64,000 nt of DNA from Roseburia sp. 1XD42-69. Its GTDB lineage: Bacteria > Bacillota > Clostridia > Lachnospirales > Lachnospiraceae. Position 1 is the first letter of the stretch. Each line of letters opens with the position of its first letter. Location: positions 62,001-126,000 of the forward strand of contig NZ_RAZG01000001.1 of assembly GCF_003612565.1 (NCBI RefSeq), given 5' to 3'. The notes under the pieces were generated by a model that searched no databases, was not told the origin of the DNA, and saw only the letters and a program-made list of their open reading frames with translations. Of this stretch, positions 43,340 to 51,442 are shown piece by piece. Both the position numbers and the translations under genes were made by a program.

Positions 43340-43528
43340 TTAATATAACTCATCAAGTTTTAACATTGTATATGTAAAACTAAACTCATCAGCCTTGAAA
43401 GAATCTTTCTTCCTTATGGCTAAATATTTCTTCTTTCCCTCTTCCATCTTTGTCTTTGATGAAAAGATGCCACACTCTTCAAATTCTTCGTCATATATGT
43501 GTTTTACTTTCAATAAATACAAATCCAT
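43340..43528 (-). CDS. small protein
   Basis: 62 aa: MDLYLLKVKHIYDEEFEECG.. single small domain, unknown. Confidence 0.6.
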   Translation of the reverse strand: MDLYLLKVKHIYDEEFEECGIFSSKTKMEEGKKKYLAIRKKDSFKADEFSFTYTMLKLDELY

Positions 43529-43543
43529 ACCAAACCCTCCAAT

Positions 43544-43771
43544 CTATACATTACAAGGTAAATAATGCCCTTCTATATGATATTCTCCATCTTCCAAAAC
43601 CAATGAAGTATTTTTCTTTACCCATTCTACTAATTCCTCTGGACTCAGAAAATACTTTGCTACCGTAAAATCATTACACACCGGAATACCATCGCCAGCA
43701 ACTTCTTTTCCCTCAACAATATCTTCATTATCATTATTTAGAATAATAAAAAATCTCCATTCGCATTTCAT
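43544..43771 (-). CDS. small protein
   Basis: 75 aa, acidic, with FLSPEELVEWVKKNTSL helix. Stop/start distances are short (16 bases downstream). Unknown. Confidence 0.6.
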   Translation of the reverse strand: MKCEWRFFIILNNDNEDIVEGKEVAGDGIPVCNDFTVAKYFLSPEELVEWVKKNTSLVLEDGEYHIEGHYLPCNV

Positions 43772-43775
43772 GCAA

Positions 43776-43937
43776 TCACCTCACACCACATCCAGCAGCA
43801 TACTTCAAAATATCATCATTTGTTGGATATGTATCTTCCCATCCCAAAACAGTATAACTTTCACCGTTCTTAATGTCATTTATAATTCCTAACAATTCTT
43901 CTTTATCCAACTTATATAAACATTTCCATGTAATCAT
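43776..43937 (-). CDS. 53 aa protein
   Basis: ATG 43937 behind GTGGAGG. MITWKCLYKLDKEELLGIIND... Ends five bases before the next start. Unknown. Confidence 0.6.
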   Translation of the reverse strand: MITWKCLYKLDKEELLGIINDIKNGESYTVLGWEDTYPTNDDILKYAAGCGVR

Positions 43938-43953
43938 ATTATATCTGCCTCCA

Positions 43954-43972
43954 CTTGAAACTTAGATTTTAT
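43954..43972 (-). repeat. intercistronic palindrome
   Basis: Minus strand ATAAAATCTAAGTTTCAAG in the 43985-43937 gap, next to the RBS. Confidence 0.4.
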
Positions 43973-43984
43973 CCACTATCTCTT

Positions 43985-44266
43985 TTACTTTGCTTTTTCA
44001 AACAAACACATTATTTTTGATTCAAGTTCTATGCCGTCTGGAGCATAGGAAGGTTTTTCATATAGTTTATGGATAAAACCTCTTTTCTGAAATTCCATCA
44101 TAACTTTTACAGAACTTGTACTTGTTGTGTCTGTAAACAATACATTCATATTATGTTTAATTGCATATTCTAAACATCCTTCTACATTAAAAATTGTATC
44201 TAAAATTAATAGCTCTTGATCATCCTTATCAAATTTAGGTATATATTTTCCCATATTATTATCCAC
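43985..44266 (-). CDS. hypothetical alpha/beta protein
   Basis: 93 aa: LLILDTIFNVEGCLEYAIKHN then VLFTDTTSTSSVKVMMEF, a small alternating fold. Unknown. Confidence 0.6.
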   Translation of the reverse strand: MDNNMGKYIPKFDKDDQELLILDTIFNVEGCLEYAIKHNMNVLFTDTTSTSSVKVMMEFQKRGFIHKLYEKPSYAPDGIELESKIMCLFEKAK

Positions 44267-44289
44267 ACCCTTCCCATAAATCTATTATT

Positions 44290-44466
44290 TCATTCCCATA
44301 TTTCTGTGTTATCTGTTAAGTTGGCTTCCCAATTCCAACTATGACCAGTTTTTTGCTTTACAGTATTAATAGCTTCATTTTCTGTTTCTGCTTTTACAAC
44401 ATAACAATAACTTGAACAATCCTCTTGATATTTCGGTATATCTTTAACTACATATAATCTTTTCAT
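44290..44466 (-). CDS. small beta-alpha-beta protein
   Basis: 58 aa from ATG 44466 (GGAGAGTG). MKRLYVVKDIPKYQEDC...AETENEAINTVKQKTGH: strand, strand, helix. Unknown. Confidence 0.65.
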   Translation of the reverse strand: MKRLYVVKDIPKYQEDCSSYCYVVKAETENEAINTVKQKTGHSWNWEANLTDNTEIWE

Positions 44467-44467
44467 T

Positions 44468-44794
44468 TTAATCACTCTCCATGTTAAATGGCATATACAA
44501 ATCAGCAATCTTTTCTTTGACATGCTGATAATCGTCTTCTGCCAATACATCAACCATTCCATTTATTCTTTTTATGTCTAAATTATTCATATGTTCTGCA
44601 ATTATAGTACCTTTTCTTCCATTTTTCGTGTTTGCTTGAATATGAAAACGATTTTTATCATCATCATTTTTTCCAAACATAATTGGAGCACAAAAAATTG
44701 CGTTGTTTACAACTCCATTCCCTAAAATAATTACATACGTTCCTGTTTCTAATCCATACGGTAACTTTGCCGCATATATTTCAAATCTCTTCAT
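44468..44794 (-). CDS. PemK/MazF-fold-like protein
   Basis: 108 aa from ATG 44794 (GGAGG). IYAAKLPYGLETGTYVIILGN, then GTIIAEHMNNLDIKRINGMVDVL and EDDYQHVKEKI follow the strand pattern of MazF (final part 'leqirtidk.Rl'). Could be an mRNA interferase without a clear antitoxin, or a phage variant with another role. Moderate support. Confidence 0.45.
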   Translation of the reverse strand: MKRFEIYAAKLPYGLETGTYVIILGNGVVNNAIFCAPIMFGKNDDDKNRFHIQANTKNGRKGTIIAEHMNNLDIKRINGMVDVLAEDDYQHVKEKIADLYMPFNMESD

Positions 44795-44828
44795 ATAACT
44801 TCCCTCCATTAAACAATCCTTTCAAGAC

Positions 44829-45077
44829 TTAAATCTCTTTGACACTAACAATTTTAGAATTCTTCATGCAACGTGTTCCATCTCCAATATTCATCAAATA
44901 ATACTCTTCATCTTCATTAAACATTTTAATAGCTCCGCTATCTCTGTTTTCACTATCTGAAATTTTTAGTCCTTTAACAAATTCTTCTGTTGTAATATGC
45001 TTCCCATCTGCAGTCTCTACATTTACAACTTCTTTTTCGTCAACTTCTACCTCAAGCACAATTTGTAATTTCTTCAT
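44829..45077 (-). CDS. small protein
   Basis: 82 aa, acidic, beta-rich N-terminus (LQIVLEVEVDEKEVVNVETADG). Unknown. Confidence 0.6.
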   Translation of the reverse strand: MKKLQIVLEVEVDEKEVVNVETADGKHITTEEFVKGLKISDSENRDSGAIKMFNEDEEYYLMNIGDGTRCMKNSKIVSVKEI

Positions 45078-45113
45078 CTAATTTTCCTCCATTCTTTCCA
45101 TCAAATAATCCTT

Positions 45114-45317
45114 TTAAGATACTTTTGTTTTGTAACCGCCTTCTGGTGTAAAACTATTCCAATCAACTTTAGTTGCCCATTTATCTTGATGATTGCTGCC
45201 GTAAATTTTATGCCATTCCTCTAAACTCATTACATGAGCGTTATTCTCGATCCTAACAGCCACCATCTGTTCTCCATGACATTCAAACTCTTTTATCACT
45301 TCATATTTGTCATTCAT
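45114..45317 (-). CDS. small protein
   Basis: 67 aa from ATG 45317 (GGAGGACATAAGT). KYEVIKEFECHGEQMVAVRI then MSLEEWHKIYG. Common small phage fold; unknown. Confidence 0.65.
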   Translation of the reverse strand: MNDKYEVIKEFECHGEQMVAVRIENNAHVMSLEEWHKIYGSNHQDKWATKVDWNSFTPEGGYKTKVS

Positions 45318-45402
45318 ACTTATGTCCTCCATATTATATCATTTATCCACTATAAAAGCCACCAGATTTTATTTTCCAGTGGCTTTCTATTCGCTTCCAT
45401 AT

Positions 45403-45606
45403 TCACTTTTTAACATCGTAACCGCCACGATTAGCTTTACTCATCACTTCATTCTTAGATTTTCCCATTGCTAAATCATGGCTCATTGCACCGTAATCTG
45501 TTTTATATCCTTCTGGTGGCATCCGATTGTCAAATTTAACATTCGTAATGATTCCAGGTAAAAAGCATACACAAAAGATAACAGCCAATCCAATTAAAGT
45601 TTCCAT
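45403..45606 (-). CDS. small TM protein
   Basis: 67 aa. Residues 3-21 form a hydrophobic helix (TLIGLAVIFCVCFLPGII), then a soluble tail with SKNEVMSKANRGGYDVKK. Unknown. Confidence 0.65.
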   Translation of the reverse strand: METLIGLAVIFCVCFLPGIITNVKFDNRMPPEGYKTDYGAMSHDLAMGKSKNEVMSKANRGGYDVKK

Positions 45607-45717
45607 ATATTTTCCTTTCTGCCTACTATGTAGGACTTTGATCTATTTGTTTATATTTTCATTATACTATTCTATGTGTCCAATTAAAAGAACTTTTCAT
45701 CAAAGGAAAGGTACATT

Positions 45718-46449
45718 TTAAGACCAATTTATCAAAGCATCATATACTTTTTGAGGTATAATTTCTTTGTACTCTTCCGCAACTTGTTTTATAGCTTCCA
45801 ATTTGGCTTTATAATGTGCCGTTTCAGCATCTTTTATAGAATCAAACTTACCAAGATTTTTTCCATTATAGACTGCCGAAAATGTTCCTTTACTTTCTTT
45901 CCTAACACCATTAGGTAATCCACTTTTATTAGGTCTTGTCATGAATAACATATTTATTCTCTGTGGAACCAGCAAACACGTTTGCGGAGAATATATTTTG
46001 TTTTCTGGATATAATATATCCTTATCCAAATGCAGTCTTCCATCTACTTCATATTTATTGTTGTTATACCATTCTGCAAATTTCTGAAAACACTTCCATT
46101 CATCGCATACTGTAGCAATGCCATAGTAGGATTTATTATCTTCTTTATATTTTTCAGAATAGCAGCGTTCCAACATACCTCTCCATACTCTATGCTCTTG
46201 TGTTCTTTTCTTTGAAGTACCTGTACTATGGTTGCCTTCTCCTAAATATCCTACTCCAAATACTGATCTGTCATACGGATTTAATGCTTGGTGGCGTTTG
46301 AAATTGGTATATGTTGTATGCAATCTATAATGATGCTCATCTTGAAATTCAACAGTTACATCATTATAACCATCATACTTAACAATTTTCATTTCAGTTC
46401 CAAAACGATTATTTTCAATTTCTCCCACTCTTGAATTTATATTGTTCAA
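45718..46449 (-). CDS. HNH endonuclease with AP2-like C-terminus, copy C
   Basis: 243 aa. CDEWKCFQKFAEWY, HLDKDILYP, CLLVPQRINMLF, then LPNGVRKESKG and AP2-like FDSIKDAE. Starts at TTG 46447-46449, seven bases after GGTGG, at the position where copies A and B show ATA and ACG. Divergence between copies suggests old spread through this element. Confidence 0.85.
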   Translation of the reverse strand: MNNINSRVGEIENNRFGTEMKIVKYDGYNDVTVEFQDEHHYRLHTTYTNFKRHQALNPYDRSVFGVGYLGEGNHSTGTSKKRTQEHRVWRGMLERCYSEKYKEDNKSYYGIATVCDEWKCFQKFAEWYNNNKYEVDGRLHLDKDILYPENKIYSPQTCLLVPQRINMLFMTRPNKSGLPNGVRKESKGTFSAVYNGKNLGKFDSIKDAETAHYKAKLEAIKQVAEEYKEIIPQKVYDALINWS

Positions 46450-46466
46450 TTTTTCACCACCCTCTA

Positions 46467-46781
46467 CTAACCATAAACTTTTTCTTCAAAAATCTTATTA
46501 TGATGTTCTAACACCTCTTGTATCTCATAAATTTTGCCAAGTATCTTATCATATTCTGCACTCAGTAAATCAGCAGCTTGCTTTTTAACTGCTTCTTGAT
46601 AATTTCTCTGTAAATTTTCAATGAATCTTTCTACATTTATCTCTTGATCATTGAACAGAATTTTCACATCATATAATCCATTTTCATCTGCTTGGATATC
46701 TATTACATCCCTATCTTGTCCTATTGCTTCACACACCATAAACATTGCCATTTTATTATTGATAACATCTATTTTTGCCAT
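46467..46781 (-). CDS. coiled-coil protein
   Basis: 104 aa. N-terminal MAKIDVINNKMAMFMVCEAIG and a C-terminal coiled coil (EKIYEIQEVLEHHNKIFEEK). Unknown. Confidence 0.65.
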   Translation of the reverse strand: MAKIDVINNKMAMFMVCEAIGQDRDVIDIQADENGLYDVKILFNDQEINVERFIENLQRNYQEAVKKQAADLLSAEYDKILGKIYEIQEVLEHHNKIFEEKVYG

Positions 46782-46800
46782 ATCTTCACCTCATTTCTTC

Positions 46801-46820
46801 CTTGAAATGCGAATTTTAAG
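46801..46820 (-). repeat. intercistronic palindrome with embedded stop
   Basis: Minus strand CTTAAAATTCGCATTTCAAG; the TAA of the 46816 gene is the left arm. Confidence 0.55.
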
Positions 46821-47004
46821 AGAATATAAATTTTTCCAACATATTCTCCATTTCTTCTTCCAATTCATCATCTATACTACAATTATGATCACATTCTGGA
46901 TTGCAACATACACATCTAATTTCTGGATCATGTACACATTGTCCCGTAGTATTGATATTTTTCCTATAACTTTTTCCATTCTTTTCTATAATTTTAAATG
47001 CCAC
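46816..47004 (-). CDS. small Cys-rich protein
   Basis: 62 aa from GTG 47004, six bases after GGAGG. RCVCCNPECDHNC metal-binding cluster and acidic tail. Confidence 0.65.
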   Translation of the reverse strand: MAFKIIEKNGKSYRKNINTTGQCVHDPEIRCVCCNPECDHNCSIDDELEEEMENMLEKFIFS

Positions 47005-47005
47005 A

Positions 47006-47125
47006 CTACACCTCCAAATCTCCATCCAAATACAATCTTTCCATTTCCATATATTCTTCATGTGCTGCTTCTATTGTTTCCTTCTCTATAATATCTAAGA
47101 TTCTTTCATCATCTATTTTATTCAA
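47006..47125 (-). CDS. 39 aa acidic peptide
   Basis: TTG start at 47125 after GGAGG, TAG stop one base before the next GTG. MNKIDDERILDIIEKETIEAA... Helical. Its end carries the RBS of the next gene. Confidence 0.55.
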   Translation of the reverse strand: MNKIDDERILDIIEKETIEAAHEEYMEMERLYLDGDLEV

Positions 47126-47142
47126 TTTTTTATTTCCTCCAA

Positions 47143-47247
47143 TCACTCATTTTCTTCTTTAATTTTCGACACAAACAATTCTCTGTCATACCTATAATCT
47201 TCTCCATCATAAGGAAGATTATAAACTACATATATGATAACAATCAC
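47143..47247 (-). CDS. 34 aa peptide
   Basis: GTG 47247, overlapping the end of the 47219 gene. MIVIIYVVYNLPYDGEDYRY... then basic-acidic tail. No strong ribosome site; kept because composition and tight packing fit. Confidence 0.4.
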   Translation of the reverse strand: MIVIIYVVYNLPYDGEDYRYDRELFVSKIKEENE

Positions 47248-47449
47248 AAGCTAAACAATTCCTGTCTTCATGCTTACAAAAATCATGTATATTATCAAAA
47301 GCATCTGTTCTACTTGCTGTTATATATGTTCCCTTTAAGTTATATACAACAACTCCCAGCTCCTTTATATCCAAGATATATTTTTGACCTTCCACCAAGC
47401 CAAAATAAGCTGCTCCTTTATAGTTTGCCGTTCCAATTTTCTTTTCCAT
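47219..47449 (-). CDS. small protein with C-terminal Cys cluster
   Basis: 76 aa from ATG 47449 (GGAGG). MEKKIGTANYKGAAYFGLVE..., C-terminus FCKHEDRNCLACDCYHIC. Unknown. Confidence 0.65.
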   Translation of the reverse strand: MEKKIGTANYKGAAYFGLVEGQKYILDIKELGVVVYNLKGTYITASRTDAFDNIHDFCKHEDRNCLACDCYHICSL

Positions 47450-47470
47450 ATTTTCCTCCAATATACCAAG

Positions 47471-47490
47471 TTGAAATACGAGTTTCATTA
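47471..47490 (-). repeat. intercistronic palindrome, strong copy
   Basis: Minus strand TAATGAAACTCGTATTTCAA, three bases after the 47494 stop. Confidence 0.6.
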
Positions 47491-47493
47491 CCT

Positions 47494-47946
47494 TTATTTA
47501 TTCTTATCTTTCTTCTTTGAAATACAACTTTTGCATCTAACAGTGGGCACTGTAAGTCCATTACCTTTAAAAAATGGTATCTCATAACAATCAAGTACAA
47601 AATTCTTTCCACAATCTTTACATTTGCAAAAATACGTTTCATCTCTACAAGGTATAAGATATGTGTACAAAAGACATTTTGAAGAAGAATAAACCCCCAT
47701 TATTTCATACGGAATTTTTCCTTTATATAAATAGTGAGGGGTTGAGAAACTTCTTCCTCTGTAAGTATGATTTGCAAAATATTCAAAATCTTCCACCGCA
47801 TATTTATCAGGTGAATCAAGACAACCTCCATACTCTAAGCTACTACCATTATGCCCTAATACTAAAATACCATTTTCCACATAAGCAGGTATTTCATGAT
47901 AAAACTCACCAACTGAACCTATATATTTACCAATTGCTATAATCAT
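47494..47946 (-). CDS. zinc-ribbon protein
   Basis: 150 aa. Beta-rich N-terminus, then CKCKDCGKNF and CKSCISKK near the C-terminus forming a split zinc ribbon. Unknown role. Confidence 0.7.
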   Translation of the reverse strand: MIIAIGKYIGSVGEFYHEIPAYVENGILVLGHNGSSLEYGGCLDSPDKYAVEDFEYFANHTYRGRSFSTPHYLYKGKIPYEIMGVYSSSKCLLYTYLIPCRDETYFCKCKDCGKNFVLDCYEIPFFKGNGLTVPTVRCKSCISKKKDKNK

Positions 47947-47977
47947 TCTTTTATTCCTCTCTTTCCTTTATTTTTCG

Positions 47978-47997
47978 ATGAAATTCCGACTTCATTG
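47978..47997 (-). repeat. intercistronic palindrome
   Basis: Minus strand CAATGAAGTCGGAATTTCAT, just after the 48002 stop. Confidence 0.55.
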
Positions 47998-48001
47998 CCT
48001 A

Positions 48002-48526
48002 TTATTCTTCGACAACACCAGTATCAATAATTTCTTTTACAATGTGTTCATATGTGAAATGATACGCTTCGCCTCTTTTAATTCTGATTTTCCTTCCATT
48101 TTTCATTTCAATAATAGTTTTTTCCTTTTTGCAATGACCGGCACAAATTTCAAATTCACCCTCATATCCATATGAATTGATTTCCTGAATATCATCACTT
48201 CCACTTGATACGGTGTTCAATCGCCTATATATCCTCTTAAAGTAAATCGGACAGCATAAAATATTCCCTGTAAATCCTCCCCAATCCGCATCATTAGACC
48301 ACTCTTTGATATTTTTAACAATATTCCCATTGCCGATCAGGATTTCAAAAACCCTTCTAAAAGGATTATTAATATCATGCAAATATTTCCATGCTGACAT
48401 TTTAGGTTCGTTATAGTAAGCATCAAAACTAACTTCCTGTAAAGGGCTCCTGAAAAATAGTCCTTTTTCTGTCCCCTCCTCTGTACTGATAACATATCCT
48501 TTATAATTCACAACTCTGTTTTCCAT
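48002..48526 (-). CDS. hypothetical protein
   Basis: 174 aa. MENRVVNYKGYVISTEEGTE.. then a helical middle and KNGRKIRIKRGEAYHFTYEH. No domain recognised. Confidence 0.65.
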   Translation of the reverse strand: MENRVVNYKGYVISTEEGTEKGLFFRSPLQEVSFDAYYNEPKMSAWKYLHDINNPFRRVFEILIGNGNIVKNIKEWSNDADWGGFTGNILCCPIYFKRIYRRLNTVSSGSDDIQEINSYGYEGEFEICAGHCKKEKTIIEMKNGRKIRIKRGEAYHFTYEHIVKEIIDTGVVEE

Positions 48527-48547
48527 AGTTTTTCTCCTTCCTAACTT

Positions 48548-48567
48548 CTTGAAATCCTGATTTTCAG
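48548..48567 (-). repeat. intercistronic palindrome
   Basis: Minus strand CTGAAAATCAGGATTTCAAG between 48571 and 48526. Confidence 0.55.
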
Positions 48568-48570
48568 TCT

Positions 48571-48738
48571 TTAATCAACTAACTCAAAACCAAAATGACA
48601 AAATCCAGTTCTATCTGATAAATAATCAGATACCTCTTCTTCATCTGTCATATCCCCTGGAATTTCCATTTCTGTCGGTAACTGCTTTAACAATTCCATA
48701 TGCCCATCTGTGTCCCACTTAATATTTATTGCTTTCAT
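48571..48738 (-). CDS. small protein
   Basis: 55 aa from ATG 48738 (GGAGG). KAINIKWDTDGHMELLKQLP, then an acidic helix and FCHFGFELVD. Matches a common 'DGD/DEL' small phage fold; unknown. Confidence 0.65.
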   Translation of the reverse strand: MKAINIKWDTDGHMELLKQLPTEMEIPGDMTDEEEVSDYLSDRTGFCHFGFELVD

Positions 48739-48758
48739 TAAATTTCCTCCGTTTCTAA

Positions 48759-48779
48759 CTTGAATTTGTGTTTTCATTG
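48759..48779 (-). repeat. intercistronic palindrome with embedded stop
   Basis: Minus strand CAATGAAAACACAAATTCAAG; the TGA of the 48774 gene forms part of AATGAAA. Confidence 0.55.
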
Positions 48780-48998
48780 CACTATTTCTTTACAATGTTC
48801 CAAAAGACCTTCAATAGTTCCTCCATATTCACTATTTAACCTATTTTCAAAAAATATGTAGCTAATAATCTCATAATCTAACATAGGAATATCAATATTA
48901 TCGGATTCCATTTCATCAATAAAATCCATTATAGTATCATATTCCCTATTAATTATTTTTCCATTTTCATTCTTGTATTTAATCCATAAATCCTTCAT
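48774..48998 (-). CDS. small protein
   Basis: 74 aa from ATG 48998 (GGAGG). MKDLWIKYKNENGKIINREY.., acidic helices. Unknown. Confidence 0.6.
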   Translation of the reverse strand: MKDLWIKYKNENGKIINREYDTIMDFIDEMESDNIDIPMLDYEIISYIFFENRLNSEYGGTIEGLLEHCKEIVQ

Positions 48999-49052
48999 AT
49001 ATAAAACCTCCACTTCTCCACTTAAAATCATTATTTCCTTGCCATTTGTTAC

Positions 49053-49295
49053 TTAAAATTGAGGAATATCTTTTTCATCTTCTCTCCATCCTATCGGCGT
49101 AAATTCCAATGCAGTTAAAAAGGCTTGATATACAGTGTTTAACCATTCAATCCTTGTATTATCATTACCCTTTATCTTGTCAAACACACCCATATCAATA
49201 AATCGCTGCCGTTCTTCATTAGTCAACTTTTCCCACGTCCATGATTTTTTAATAACATTTTGGAAGTAATTTTCTACCACATTTGATTTTTTCAT
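49053..49295 (-). CDS. small helical protein
   Basis: 80 aa from ATG 49295 (GGAGG). SWTWEKLTNEERQRFIDMGV and TVYQAFLTALEFTPIGWRE; a recognisable small phage protein type, role unknown. Confidence 0.65.
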   Translation of the reverse strand: MKKSNVVENYFQNVIKKSWTWEKLTNEERQRFIDMGVFDKIKGNDNTRIEWLNTVYQAFLTALEFTPIGWREDEKDIPQF

Positions 49296-49297
49296 AA

Positions 49298-49456
49298 TCA
49301 CACCTCCATATACTTTTCCGCAAAATAAATATCATTTGCAATAGCAACTGTCTGTCTTGATTTAAGTTTCCGAAAATACTCTGTCTTTCCATCTGCCACA
49401 ACAACATCGTTTCCACATATTTTAATATCTACATTCGGATTTTTAATACCTCTCAT
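49298..49456 (-). CDS. 52 aa protein
   Basis: ATG 49456 (GGAGAAG). MRGIKNPNVDIKICGNDVVV.. beta hairpins and a helix. Stop two bases before next ATG. Unknown. Confidence 0.6.
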   Translation of the reverse strand: MRGIKNPNVDIKICGNDVVVADGKTEYFRKLKSRQTVAIANDIYFAEKYMEV

Positions 49457-49483
49457 AACTTCTCCTTCCATGAATCCATTGTT

Positions 49484-49753
49484 CTATTGATATTCTGTTT
49501 TCCATTCAAGCCGATTTTTTCCCTCAATCCAATCTCTTATATATTCAAGTGGCATTTTTTCAATTCTCTTGATAAAATCCGCTGCTTTTATCATCAAATA
49601 CCCTGACATTTCATTCCATTTGATAGCATCATCTGCATATTTCCTTAACCATGACGAATACGCTTTATGCTCTTTGAAACTGTCAATTTTTTCATTAAAC
49701 AATTTGTATCTTTGTTTTGCCCATTCGTTTCTAGCCTGTACTTTTACTTTCAT
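49484..49753 (-). CDS. small helical protein, first gene of a controlled operon
   Basis: 89 aa from ATG 49753. Basic helical protein. It is the first gene downstream of the promoter at 49987, so it starts the operon that runs leftwards. Leader of ~230 bases includes a CCAAAAGA/TCTTTTGG hairpin. Confidence 0.6.
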   Translation of the reverse strand: MKVKVQARNEWAKQRYKLFNEKIDSFKEHKAYSSWLRKYADDAIKWNEMSGYLMIKAADFIKRIEKMPLEYIRDWIEGKNRLEWKTEYQ

Positions 49754-49947
49754 ATCAATTACCATCCTTTCTACTCTTTATTTCTCCATTTATTCTGTGC
49801 TTATATACACTATAGGACACATCATTTTTAATATGTTCTATACTGGATACAAACCGTATCACATCCTGTTGACCGCTTATCCTTCGCAATACTGCACTCG
49901 CTTCACCATCAACCCAAAAGAGGTTTATAAGAGTTCTTTTGGTACTC

Positions 49948-50049
49948 TTCCGAAAACTTATTTATAATTCCGTTTTCGTTATATTTACTATATCATAACG
50001 TTTTCGGAATGTCAATACCTTTTTGGAATTTATTTTCTGTTTTCGGAAT
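49948..50049. promoter_or_regulatory. phased operator array GTTTTCGGAAT
   Basis: Plus strand copies TTTTCGGAAT at 50001, TTTTTGGAAT at 50020 and TTTTCGGAAT at 50040, spaced about 20 bp; inverted TTCCGAAAAC at 49948; a half site CGTTTTCG at 49971. Another copy, CGTTTTGGGAATT, lies at 50349 before the XRE gene. Confidence 0.75.
49987..50015 (-). promoter_or_regulatory. promoter with operator in the spacer
   Basis: TTGACA (50010-50015), 17-base spacer containing TTCCGAAAAC, TATAGT (49987-49992). Reads left into 49753. Confidence 0.8.
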
Positions 50050-50093
50050 ATTCTTTTACAAAGAAAAAGCACCATGCAATTTGCACAATGCTT

Positions 50094-50315
50094 TTACTTA
50101 ATCTCATTTCCATCAGGAAATATAAATTTTGATTCATACTTGCATCCCATAAATGCAGCCATTTCTTGTAATTCCTCTTGCGTAAACTTTCCTGTTTTTA
50201 CACGCTTTGAAATAGATGCTTGACTCATGCCCATTTTTGCTCCCAACTCTGTCAAACTCATTCCGGCAGTATCACAGGCAACTTTTATTTTTTGTTGTAG
50301 CGTTATACTGGTCAC
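50094..50315 (-). CDS. XRE-family transcriptional regulator
   Basis: 73 aa from GTG 50315. Helix-turn-helix: LQQKIKVACDTAGMSLTELG..GMSQASISKRVKTGKFTQEE. A copy of the operator motif lies in its own promoter, so it probably represses itself and the operon at 49753. Longer start at 50384 is less likely because it lies over that operator. Confidence 0.82.
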   Translation of the reverse strand: MTSITLQQKIKVACDTAGMSLTELGAKMGMSQASISKRVKTGKFTQEELQEMAAFMGCKYESKFIFPDGNEIK

Positions 50316-50440
50316 TTCCTTTCCATTCCAATTTATGATATTATACAACGTTTTGGGAATTATTTCAACCACTATAAAAGGCACTAACGAATATTCCGCT
50401 AATGCCTTCTGACTGGTTATAAATTATTATTCAATTCAGA

Positions 50441-50860
50441 TTAAAAATTCCGTTGTACATTAAGTACATTCATCAATGCTTCTTGTAAAACTCTCGATAT
50501 ATTAATTCCGGCATGTTCCGCCTCATAATTAAGCCAACTAGGGATAGTAACATTTTTTCTAACCGCTTTTGTGTCAATTTTCCTTCGATATTCCCCGGAA
50601 TCAATATCAACCAGCGATATAACCGTTGTTCCATCCTCCACAAAAGTTCCGCTATTTACATCTAAAGAACTAATTTCAGACGGCAAAGGAATTTCCATTC
50701 CATCATCCTCCATTGATACACATTTCAATTCTATGGCATCTCTTGCCATTTCAACAGCATTTACCATATCTTTCCCTTCTGTCAAGATTTCCAGATCAGG
50801 AACTTCTACAAGTATAACCGTATCTGTTTTTGTAAAAAACACAGGGTATATATTTTTCAT
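50441..50860 (-). CDS. hicB: HicB-family antitoxin
   Basis: 139 aa. N-terminal partial RNase H fold with the HicB pattern VEVPDLEILTEGKDMVNAVEMARDAIEL, and a C-terminal RHH-like DNA-binding part (NVTIPSWLNYEAEHAGINISRVLQEAL). Lies 56 bases after hicA, toxin first as is usual. Confidence 0.88.
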   Translation of the reverse strand: MKNIYPVFFTKTDTVILVEVPDLEILTEGKDMVNAVEMARDAIELKCVSMEDDGMEIPLPSEISSLDVNSGTFVEDGTTVISLVDIDSGEYRRKIDTKAVRKNVTIPSWLNYEAEHAGINISRVLQEALMNVLNVQRNF

Positions 50861-50916
50861 TTTCTTTTCTCCTTTCTAGGAACTTATATTCTATATTCTT
50901 GAAGAGATAGGGGATT

Positions 50917-51087
50917 TTATAATCCCCTTCTCCTTATGATTGCTTTTGCTAATCGTTCATCAATCTCTTTATGCCTTGGTACTTCTTCTTTCTCTGTTCC
51001 TCTCGCATAAACATCATGATTACTTCCATGCCTTTCAAAAACAAATCCACCAGCTTCCAATTTCTTTATCAAATCTCTTTGTTTCAA
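50917..51087 (-). CDS. hicA: HicA-family toxin
   Basis: 56 aa from TTG 51087, nine bases after AAGGAGG. KQRDLIKKLEAGGFVFERHG, then SNHDVYARG with the catalytic His, and VPRHKEIDERLAKAIIR. Double-stranded-RNA-binding-like mRNA interferase fold. Confidence 0.9.
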   Translation of the reverse strand: MKQRDLIKKLEAGGFVFERHGSNHDVYARGTEKEEVPRHKEIDERLAKAIIRRRGL

Positions 51088-51110
51088 TAGTGTTTCCTCC
51101 TTATATATGG

Positions 51111-51139
51111 ATTATACACACTTTATACGTATATGTCAA
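51111..51139 (-). promoter_or_regulatory. promoter of hicAB
   Basis: TTGACA, 17 bases, TATAAT, 23 bases before the hicA start. Overlapping TATACGTATA palindrome could be the HicB operator. Confidence 0.88.
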
Positions 51140-51187
51140 CAATAATTTATACTTATTTCATGCGCATAAAACGATTCTTTCATTGCT

Positions 51188-51427
51188 TTACATATTCTCA
51201 ACAAAATTTTCGATTTCTTCCAACGAAAATATGTAATCTGTTATTGGTTTTCTATCAAATTGATCCATTGGGAAAATAGCGTATTTACTTCCATCAAACT
51301 TAAATATCAACCCTTTATACGCTAATTTCTCTTGTAATCGCCTCAAACGTTCAATCACATCATTCTCGCAATACATATGGAATGTGTTAAAATAGTTGCC
51401 TACTGCTTTTCTTTCTTCCTTTGTCAT
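51188..51427 (-). CDS. small protein
   Basis: 79 aa: helix then strand (GLIFKFDGSKYAIFPMDQF) and an acidic end. Unknown. Confidence 0.6.
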   Translation of the reverse strand: MTKEERKAVGNYFNTFHMYCENDVIERLRRLQEKLAYKGLIFKFDGSKYAIFPMDQFDRKPITDYIFSLEEIENFVENM

Positions 51428-51442
51428 GTATATATTTCCTCC

